Positions 1 to 4,502 of a stretch of 6,727 nt of DNA are shown here, piece by piece. The first letter of the stretch is position 1; every line of letters begins with the position of its first letter. Both the position numbers and the translations under genes were made by a program. This DNA comes from Deltaproteobacteria bacterium (GTDB lineage: Bacteria; Desulfobacterota; Desulfomonilia; UBA1062). The DNA lies in assembly GCA_016934135.1 (NCBI GenBank), contig JAFGTK010000085.1, positions 1 through 6,727 of the forward strand, in the 5' to 3' direction. The notes below the pieces were generated by a model. That model made no database searches. It was given only the letters and a program-made list of their open reading frames with translations, and was not told the DNA's origin.

Positions 1-2
1 AC

Positions 3-119
3 CGGCTTATGATCTATCCGTTCGAGATCTATACCACCATCGCCGTACTCTACTTCATCTGCTGCTACAGCATGAGCATGGTGGCCAAACGCCTTGAGCA
101 GAAATATACCCCGGCGTAG
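3..119 (+). CDS. C-terminal end of a polar amino-acid ABC transporter permease (partial, 5' end outside window)
   Basis: Only the last 38 codons are visible, ending at TAG 117-119. The reading frame gives ...YPFEIYTTIAVLYFICCYSM... followed by VAKRLEQKYTPA. This is the usual tail of inner-membrane permeases of the HisM/GlnP/ArtQ type: a short loop with the 'FEIYTT' element, a last hydrophobic helix, then a basic-acidic 'RLE' end facing the cytoplasm. In that family the permease pairs with an ATPase and a periplasmic binding protein to import polar amino acids. The partner genes would lie to the left, outside the window. The substrate cannot be told from this fragment. The gene converges on the histidine kinase, with a 136-bp gap between the two stop codons. 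Confidence 0.72.
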   Translation, partial: RLMIYPFEIYTTIAVLYFICCYSMSMVAKRLEQKYTPA

Positions 120-133
120 GAAGAACCGGTGGG

Positions 134-165
134 TTGGAGTACTGGAGCAATGGAGTACTGGAAAA
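134..165. repeat. 8-bp tandem repeat, four units, between convergent genes
   Basis: Four consecutive octamers read TTGGAGTA, CTGGAGCA, ATGGAGTA and CTGGAAAA, with core nTGGAGyA. Put another way, a 12-base string TGGAGTACTGGA occurs twice, 16 bases apart, and each copy contains the palindrome AGTACT. The repeat starts 14 bases after the permease stop codon. It is followed by an A-run and by ACGGAA twice. It lies in the 136-bp gap where two genes converge. No convincing terminator hairpin with a T-run was found for either gene. The function is unknown. Confidence 0.6.
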
Positions 166-255
166 AAACGGAAACGGAAGAAAGTCTGATATCAAGCAGA
201 TAGAAAATCTCAGGATTTAACGAACCAACCAACCTGGCAACAAGATTTCAATGGT

Positions 256-3018
256 CTACCCTTCTCCCAGAATCTCCGCAATTCTTTTAGAGAGGTTATT
301 CATATCAAAGGGTTTCTGGATAAAACCTCTGCAGCCTTTCTTCAATATCTCCTCTGCCTGCCCGTCTCTGCTGTACCCGCTCGAGAGGAGCACATTCACC
401 CCGGGATCGATCTCTTTCAGACCGTCATAGGTTTGAGAGCCTCCCATCTCAGGCATGATCATGTCCAGGATCACCACATCTATCATGCGGCGGTTTTGCT
501 TATAAATCTTCAATGCATCCTTGCCGGCTCGTGCTGTTAACACCTCGTACCCCATGCGCTGCAGCATCTCAGAGGCCACATCAATGATCATCTGCTCATC
601 ATCCACCAGCAGCACAGTGCCTGTTCCATGCCTGACTTCCTCATTTTTCTCCTTGGCTTTTTCAACAGGTCTGGATGATGCCGGCAGGTGTATGTGAAAA
701 CTTGCGCCCATCCCCTTTTCGCTCTCTACGGTGATGAATCCGCCATGGTTTTTCACTATTCCATAGACCGATGCCAGCCCCAGGCCGGTTCCCGTGCCCC
801 TGTCCTTTGTAGTAAAAAACGGGTCGAACACCTTTACCCGCACATCTTCATCCATACCGGTTCCCGTGTCTGTCACCGTTATCTTCACATAGCGTCCCGG
901 TTCAATCCCATACGGCTCCACATCATCCTCATCCAGATCAACATTTACCCCTTCGAGATATAAATGCCCTCCCCCGGGCATTGCCTGCCAGGCATTCACA
1001 AACAGGTTCAAGAGCACCTGCTCCATCTGTCCCTGATCCACCTCTACGGTCCACAGATCCTGCTCAAATTTACGGTGTATGCTGATCTCTTTCTTGGTGC
1101 GTACAAACATGTCCGAACTCCGGACAACAAAGTCACGCAGATCGGTAGGCTTCACCTCATACTTGCCTCCGCGAGCAAAGCCAAGAAGCTGTTTTGTCAA
1201 CTCGGAGCCCCGCAGCACATACTGTTCTATATTCTTGAGACGCTCATAATCTCTGTCCCTCTCATCCGTGCCCATGAGCATCAATGATATGTTCCCCAGC
1301 ACACCCATTAACAAGTTATTGAAATCATGAGCAATACCACCTGCCAGCGTGCCGATTGAATCCATCTTCCGGGCCTGCATCAGCTGGTATTCAAGCCTCT
1401 TGCGATCGGTAACGTCGCGTACTATTCCCCGGTATCCGACAGATTCACTATGAGTATCCCTGATAAGCGAGGCATAGACCTCCAGGATCCTAGTACTGCC
1501 GTCCTTGCACAGTATTTCGTAGTCAGAAATCCTGGCCGGTTTTCCTGTAGAATATATCTGCCTGAATACTTTCGAGACCTTTCTTGCTGTTTCTTCCGTA
1601 GTATATTCACGGTTGTTCATCCCCAGCAACTCGTTTTTCGGATATCCCCATATACGGGCGAAAGAATTGTTGAAAAAGGTGAGGTTTCCTTTAAGATCAA
1701 CCTCGAAATAGCCGTCTTCAATACTCTGAAGGATCGTACGGTACTTTTCCTCGCTCTGCCGCAGCGCCACTTCCGCGCGCCTGCGTTTAGTGACATCACG
1801 GACAACACCGCGAAACCCCTTTGGATTGCCTTGTAAATCGCGAATAAGAGAAACAGACATCTCATGGATGCTCACATTGCCATCTTTACAGATGACCTCA
1901 TAATCCATCATATATGCCGGTGTTCCGGTAAGCACTGTCTCATGAAAGACCTCATACATCTTTCTTGCCGTTTCAGGAGATGTGTATTGCTTGTAATTCA
2001 TACCGATCATCTCATCATGGGTGAAACCAAGCATCCTGCAGGAAGATTCATTGACAAAGGTGAAGGTTCCGGACAGGTCGATTTCAACATATCCATCCTC
2101 GATATTCTCGAGTATGGTACGGTACTTTTCTTCGCTCACCCGCAAGGCATCTTCTATCAGCTTCCGGTCTGTTATATCACGGCTGATCCCCAATAATTGG
2201 ACCGGTTCTCCATTCTCATCCGGCAAGAATGATACACTCAGCTCAGCCCATCTTGTTGAGCCGTCCTTTCGGACATGTTCCAGTTCCAGCGACAAATGCG
2301 CTTCTTCTTCAATATCTTTGTGCTGCTGCTTCATTAATTCATCGGCAAAGCAGATAATTGCCTTTTCACAGGATTCCGGAGTCAGTATGTCCTCAACAGA
2401 AAGGTTCACGGCTTCTGGTGGCGTATAACCGAGCAAACCCTTAACCGAGGGGCTGAAATAGGTAAAATTTCCTTTTTTCAGATCCATTGTCCAGATAACA
2501 TCACGCACGTTTTCCGCAAGCAGGCGATAATGTTCCTCGCTCTTTATAAGCGCCTGTTCGGCACGCCTGCGGTCTGTTATATCCATAATGTGTGAGATCG
2601 TGCCGATCCTGCCGTCAGGTGTGCGGTGGATGGCGGCACTGCCCTCAACCCGCCTCTTCTCTCCGCTTCTTTGAATGATATTGAATTCATACCTCGCAGG
2701 GACATCTTCTCCGCGGCATCTTCGCATATACCTGTCTGAAACCAGATCCACACTCTCTTCATCAAGGAACTCCCGGAAGTCAGAACCGATCAGTTCTTGT
2801 CGGGGACGATCGAGCATCCTGCAGAACTCATCATTGACATAGGTAAAATGATATGCGTCATCAATAATAATAACCCCATCATGGGATTGTTCGACGAACT
2901 GACGGAAAAACACATCACCCCCGGACGATGACTCCTGTATCTCTTGATATTTTTGCAGCTTATCTTCCAGGATTCTGATTCTTTCAATCAGATCTTCGTA
3001 CGTCGGTCCCGAGGTCAT
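256..3018 (-). CDS. Soluble hybrid histidine kinase: coiled coil, four PAS, HisKA, HATPase, receiver
   Basis: A complete 920-residue signalling kinase with no membrane segments or signal peptide, so it should sense a cytoplasmic cue. Order: a short charged coiled coil at about 7-29. Four PAS/PAC domains follow at about 37-152, 160-287, 295-413 and 422-540, each ending in a (R/M)D(I/V)T(D/K)R motif. The HisKA dimerisation helix has the phospho-acceptor His564 in GGIAHDFNNLL. The ATPase domain has an N box (Asn671 and Asn675), DTGTGM at 717-722, FDPFFTTK at 731-738 and GTGTGLGLA at 741-749. The C-terminal receiver has the acidic pair Asp806/Asp807, phospho-acceptor Asp852, Ser879/880 and Lys902 in QKPF. 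All catalytic residues are present. The H-box resembles NtrB-type kinases. The start is supported by GGAG nine bases upstream on the minus strand (3028-3031). No output domain, Hpt domain or partner regulator is encoded nearby, so the ligand and target are unknown. Confidence 0.96.
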   Translation of the reverse strand: MTSGPTYEDLIERIRILEDKLQKYQEIQESSSGGDVFFRQFVEQSHDGVIIIDDAYHFTYVNDEFCRMLDRPRQELIGSDFREFLDEESVDLVSDRYMRRCRGEDVPARYEFNIIQRSGEKRRVEGSAAIHRTPDGRIGTISHIMDITDRRRAEQALIKSEEHYRLLAENVRDVIWTMDLKKGNFTYFSPSVKGLLGYTPPEAVNLSVEDILTPESCEKAIICFADELMKQQHKDIEEEAHLSLELEHVRKDGSTRWAELSVSFLPDENGEPVQLLGISRDITDRKLIEDALRVSEEKYRTILENIEDGYVEIDLSGTFTFVNESSCRMLGFTHDEMIGMNYKQYTSPETARKMYEVFHETVLTGTPAYMMDYEVICKDGNVSIHEMSVSLIRDLQGNPKGFRGVVRDVTKRRRAEVALRQSEEKYRTILQSIEDGYFEVDLKGNLTFFNNSFARIWGYPKNELLGMNNREYTTEETARKVSKVFRQIYSTGKPARISDYEILCKDGSTRILEVYASLIRDTHSESVGYRGIVRDVTDRKRLEYQLMQARKMDSIGTLAGGIAHDFNNLLMGVLGNISLMLMGTDERDRDYERLKNIEQYVLRGSELTKQLLGFARGGKYEVKPTDLRDFVVRSSDMFVRTKKEISIHRKFEQDLWTVEVDQGQMEQVLLNLFVNAWQAMPGGGHLYLEGVNVDLDEDDVEPYGIEPGRYVKITVTDTGTGMDEDVRVKVFDPFFTTKDRGTGTGLGLASVYGIVKNHGGFITVESEKGMGASFHIHLPASSRPVEKAKEKNEEVRHGTGTVLLVDDEQMIIDVASEMLQRMGYEVLTARAGKDALKIYKQNRRMIDVVILDMIMPEMGGSQTYDGLKEIDPGVNVLLSSGYSRDGQAEEILKKGCRGFIQKPFDMNNLSKRIAEILGEG
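1375..2136 (-). repeat. Tandem duplicated PAS domain inside the kinase gene (two 381-bp units)
   Basis: Kinase residues 295-421 (bases 1756-2136) and 422-548 (bases 1375-1755) align without a gap. By hand count about 68 of 127 positions are identical. Both units begin with SEEKYRTIL followed two residues later by IEDGY, and share GMN, ETARK, DYE, CKDG, SLIRD and VRDVT at matching offsets. PAS1 and PAS2 are clearly more divergent. The unit length is exactly 127 codons, so the duplication kept the phase between the linker helices. Retained similarity is also visible at the DNA level around 1733-1765 and 2114-2146. Confidence 0.85.
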
Positions 3019-3155
3019 CTCAGTCTACTCCAAGATCTTTTTAGTACGTTAAAAAATATTAACCAATTTTTTATCTATCAGTATTCGAGGTGCCGATTCT
3101 TCAGTATACATTCCTGCAGCCTCAAACGTTGCTGGGAAATATGCATGCATTAGCT

Positions 3156-3375
3156 TGTCAATTAATCGATATGATGTCAATGTCAAACGGCCATTTTTTC
3201 CTGCAGCTGTAGATGGAGGTATACGGCCGGTCAATGTATTTCAATACCTCATATCACATCAGGAAGGAATATCAGCTTTCTGCCTGTCCGTAGTTGATGT
3301 CCTGCTCCTTCGTTGTTCTTTTGTCAAAATGTCAAAAAAATCAGATCGTTTCCTCTTCTTTTGCCATTTTGTCAA
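3156..3375 (+). repeat. Cluster of TGTCAA motifs, possible activator sites
   Basis: TGTCAA occurs at 3156, 3175, 3181, 3322, 3330 and 3370, always on the same strand, and a variant TGTCAG starts at 3412. Two copies sit in the near-palindrome TTTTGTCAAA(A/G) (3319-3329 and 3367-3377). The last three starts are 40 and 42 bases apart, close to four helical turns. The right-hand copies fall about 90 to 180 bases upstream of the predicted sigma-54 start site, where enhancer-binding proteins usually bind. The complement, TTGACA, is a consensus -35 box, but no fitting -10 box was found for the divergent kinase. Confidence 0.35.
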
Positions 3376-3395
3376 AGAAGTTCAACTCCAGATTT

Positions 3396-3439
3396 AACAA
3401 CCTTGCCAGAATGTCAGGCAGCATCCGAGGTTGTTTTTT
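3396..3439 (+). terminator. Hairpin followed by a T-run, terminator-like (uncertain)
   Basis: AACAACCT (3396-3403) pairs perfectly with AGGTTGTT (3428-3435). The paired segment runs into a six-T tract at 3434-3439. The loop contains the inner dyad at 3404-3420. The outer stem has only three G/C pairs. If real, it would end a short + strand transcript starting inside the divergent region, such as a small RNA. It would lie upstream of the sigma-54 start and so would not affect that transcript. It could equally be an accident of the operator dyad. Confidence 0.25.
3404..3420. promoter_or_regulatory. 17-bp imperfect dyad, candidate enhancer-binding-protein site
   Basis: TGCCAGAATGTCAGGCA has 7-base arms around an ATG centre, with six of seven arm pairs complementary. 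It is centred at about 3412, roughly 90 bases upstream of the predicted start of transcription. That position and the 17-bp size are typical for dimeric sigma-54 activators of the NtrC class. The activator's identity is unknown. Confidence 0.4.
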
Positions 3440-3450
3440 ATTCTCTTTAT

Positions 3451-3463
3451 TATCAAAGAGTTA
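3451..3463 (+). promoter_or_regulatory. IHF-type binding site between enhancer region and promoter
   Basis: TATCAAAGAGTTA matches the IHF core consensus WATCAANNNNTTR at every fixed position. A T-rich tract lies just upstream (3431-3450), as is common at IHF sites. It sits 14 bases before the -24 element, at about -53 to -41, where IHF bends DNA to bring an activator to sigma-54 polymerase. A 6-bp inverted repeat CTCTTT/AAAGAG (3443-3460) overlaps it. Confidence 0.55.
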
Positions 3464-3476
3464 ACTGCCTGATTAT

Positions 3477-3493
3477 CTGGCACATCTTTTGCT
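3477..3493 (+). promoter_or_regulatory. Sigma-54 (-24/-12) promoter of the small-protein operon
   Basis: CTGGCACATCTTTTGCT fits YTGGCACGNNNNTTGCW at all but one fixed base (A for G after CAC). The invariant GG (3479-3480) and GC (3491-3492) are separated by exactly 10 bases. Transcription would start near 3504, giving a leader of about 27 bases that includes the AAAGGAG ribosome binding site. Sigma-54 polymerase needs an ATP-driven activator, consistent with the dyad and the IHF-type site upstream. Confidence 0.75.
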
Positions 3494-3530
3494 GTATGTT
3501 GAATACATCATCAATGAAAGGAGAACGGCT

Positions 3531-3707
3531 ATGGTAGCCCTTTGGATCATTATCGGTTGCTTATTCTTAACAGGTATCGGGATCAGGTTCATGTACCGGG
3601 TATTGGGGCTCAGCCCGGCAGAGGCCACCGCAGTATTCGTTCTTATCATTGCACTGGTTGGGATAAATTCAGGGCCGGCACGACAGTTCATCGCGCAGAT
3701 GTTCTGA
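3531..3707 (+). CDS. 58-aa small membrane protein, first gene of sigma-54 operon
   Basis: The start at 3531 is chosen because AAAGGAG (3517-3523) lies seven bases upstream. An upstream in-frame ATG at 3489 would overlap the -12 promoter element and has no ribosome site. The product has two hydrophobic segments, about 4-22 (WIIIGCLFLTGIGI) and 33-45 (TAVFVLIIALVGI). They are joined by a polar link RFMYRVLGLSPAEA, and the protein ends in a short mildly basic tail. It has no signal-peptidase site. I do not recognise the family. Its first 32 residues align without gaps to the 35-aa product two genes downstream, sharing I8-G9, I16-G17, R19-F20, R23 and P29-A30. The next gene starts four bases after its stop, implying coupled translation. 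Confidence 0.72.
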   Translation: MVALWIIIGCLFLTGIGIRFMYRVLGLSPAEATAVFVLIIALVGINSGPARQFIAQMF

Positions 3708-3711
3708 TGAG

Positions 3712-3957
3712 ATGATAATGAAAAAGATCAAACCCCATAAATTCCCAAAAAAAATCCTTGCAAGGATAACAAGGATAAGCGCCTACAGCTTTGTACTGGT
3801 CATCATGACATTCCTGGGGCTCTATGGGGGTATGTATCTGGACAAAATCACCAATATGGCACCAAACTTTACGTTCCTTGGCCTTATCATCGGTGTGATT
3901 ATAGGGTTCAAGGGCTTTATACAGGAAGCCATCTCAGAGAGGAGAGGACAATCATGA
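3712..3957 (+). CDS. AtpZ/AtpI-like two-helix membrane protein
   Basis: This 81-residue protein has a basic N terminus (KKIKPHKFPKK) and two hydrophobic helices at about 22-43 and 53-72. The pattern is characteristic of the AtpZ/AtpI family: GLYGGMYLD (Gly36, Gly39, Gly40, Asp44), then APNFTFLG (Pro51, Gly57), then GVIIGF (Gly61, Gly65). Members often precede F-type ATP synthase operons and have been linked to synthase assembly or Mg/Ca movement. No ATP synthase gene is in this window, so the role here is open. No clear Shine-Dalgarno precedes 3712. Its position four bases after the upstream stop suggests coupling. A second in-frame ATG at 3718 is an alternative start. Its stop overlaps the next start in ATGA. 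Confidence 0.78.
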   Translation: MIMKKIKPHKFPKKILARITRISAYSFVLVIMTFLGLYGGMYLDKITNMAPNFTFLGLIIGVIIGFKGFIQEAISERRGQS

Positions 3958-4061
3958 CCTTTGTTTTTGCTGTAATCGGCGGTATATCCTTTCTCGCCAT
4001 CGGATTCAGGTTTGTATCACGGATGAGTGCAAAAGAACCCGCTGCATCGAGAGTAAAGTAA
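3954..4061 (+). CDS. 35-aa single-helix membrane protein, paralogue of the 58-aa protein
   Basis: The ATG at 3954 overlaps the preceding TGA (ATGA), and AGGAG at 3940-3944 is nine bases upstream, so translation is well supported for so short a gene. The product is one hydrophobic helix (about 3-18, FVFAVIGGISFLAIGF) followed by a basic tail RFVSRMSAKEPAASRVK. It aligns residue for residue with the first 32 residues of the 58-aa protein: M1, I8, G9, I16, G17, R19, F20, R23, P29 and A30 are identical. It lacks that protein's second helix. Codons at the shared residues mostly differ in the third base, so this is not a recent copy. The family and function are not recognised. Confidence 0.65.
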   Translation: MTFVFAVIGGISFLAIGFRFVSRMSAKEPAASRVK

Positions 4062-4293
4062 TACGGTTCACATAAGCTTCACCCGCTTCAGGAAAATAGT
4101 TCTTCCCTGAAAGGCTGGTACTGATTCCTGGTAAGAGTGGTTTTCTCATCACAAAACCTGGAGGCATTTCATACCGGTATATCCTGTATTTTTAGACAGG
4201 GAACGCCATTTCTATTGCAACCCTTCGAGAAACTTTCCCGGAGCATCCCTTTTCTCTTGAATCAAGGATTGAAAACAGACTATCATCGCAGCA

Positions 4294-4323
4294 GAGACAA
4301 TTGCAAAACTCCCGGGTTATAAC
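4294..4323 (+). promoter_or_regulatory. Possible sigma-70 promoter for the leader ORF and exporter
   Basis: GAGACA (4294-4299, four of six to TTGACA) and TATAAC (4318-4323, five of six to TATAAT) are separated by 18 bases. A start near 4330 would give a leader of about 60 bases before the TTG-initiated ORF. The match is modest. Confidence 0.3.
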
Positions 4324-4338
4324 GATTTTTAGTGTGCA

Positions 4339-4352
4339 AGTGATTTATCACT
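4339..4352. promoter_or_regulatory. 14-bp dyad downstream of the putative promoter, possible operator
   Basis: AGTGATTTATCACT has 6-base arms, AGTGAT and ATCACT, that are perfectly complementary around TT. It would lie at about +9 to +22 of the putative promoter, a usual place for a repressor site. The T-run at 4361-4366 is too far from the stem for a normal terminator. Confidence 0.3.
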
Positions 4353-4389
4353 ACATGTTATTTTTTATGGAAATAGAGGAGAGATCATT

Positions 4390-4488
4390 TTGATTATTGA
4401 TCCGGCAATACTGGAAGCTGCAGCCTTCAAATCGATGAAGCTGGCAAATACGCATAGTCATTCAATTCTCATATGCACGGTGCCCTGA
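4390..4488 (+). CDS. 32-codon leader-like ORF upstream of the RND exporter
   Basis: A TTG start at 4390 is preceded by AGAGGAGAG (AGGAG at 4377-4381, eight bases away), the best ribosome binding site in this part of the window. The product, starting (M)IIDPAILEAAAF and ending ILICTVP, has no recognised motif and no membrane helix. Its TGA at 4486-4488 falls between the two possible ATG starts of the exporter (4473 and 4503), neither of which has a Shine-Dalgarno of its own. This arrangement suggests translational coupling or a regulatory leader peptide. It might also be the decayed start of an older gene. Confidence 0.35.
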   Translation: MIIDPAILEAAAFKSMKLANTHSHSILICTVP

Positions 4489-4502
4489 GCCGGCTGACCC
4501 CA

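Larger units (their letters stand above)
3019..3530. other. Divergent intergenic region (512 bp) between the kinase and the small-protein operon
   Basis: This AT-rich gap separates two genes transcribed away from each other. Short ORFs here have no ribosome binding site and no recognisable product. Its right half holds the sigma-54 promoter, IHF-type site, dyad and TGTCAA motifs listed separately. For the kinase side only GGAG at 3028-3031 is clear. A TATACT string on the minus strand near 3095-3100 could be a -10 box, but no -35 box at proper spacing was found. Confidence 0.8.
4062..4389. other. Intergenic region (328 bp) before the exporter leader
   Basis: No credible gene was seen. A GTG-initiated frame at 4137-4322 lacks a ribosome site. 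Minor structures include the inverted repeat TTCAGG/CCTGAA (4087-4092 and 4106-4111), the palindrome ATACCGGTAT (4171-4180), and a weak hairpin CCTGT/ACAGG (4183-4200). None has a following T-run, so no terminator is assigned to the small-protein operon. The right end carries the promoter-like boxes and dyad listed separately. Confidence 0.7.

Noticed and set aside
205..218. AAATC/GATTT hairpin as a terminator for the kinase
   Set aside because: It is only a 5-bp stem with one G/C pair, and the T tract on the minus strand is short and interrupted. Too weak to call.
688..2428. Several + strand ORFs of 80-135 codons opposite the kinase gene
   Set aside because: They lie antisense to a clearly conserved coding region, have no family resemblance and no consistent ribosome sites. 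They are shadows of the kinase frame.
3049..3397. Short ORFs on both strands in the divergent intergenic region
   Set aside because: They have low-complexity or AT-rich products, no ribosome sites and no motifs. One overlaps the TGTCAA motif region.
3489..3530. Upstream ATG that would extend the first small protein by 14 residues
   Set aside because: It overlaps the -12 element and lies upstream of the predicted transcription start. The AAAGGAG site clearly serves the ATG at 3531.
4087..4111. TTCAGG/CCTGAA inverted repeat as terminator of the small-protein operon
   Set aside because: A 6-bp stem with a 13-base loop and no T-run after it on either strand.
4137..4322. 61-codon GTG-initiated ORF containing GTPFLLQPF, faintly like the end of a receiver domain
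   Set aside because: It has no ribosome site and no receiver features besides that short string, and its 3' end overlaps the putative promoter. A gene remnant is possible but not supported.
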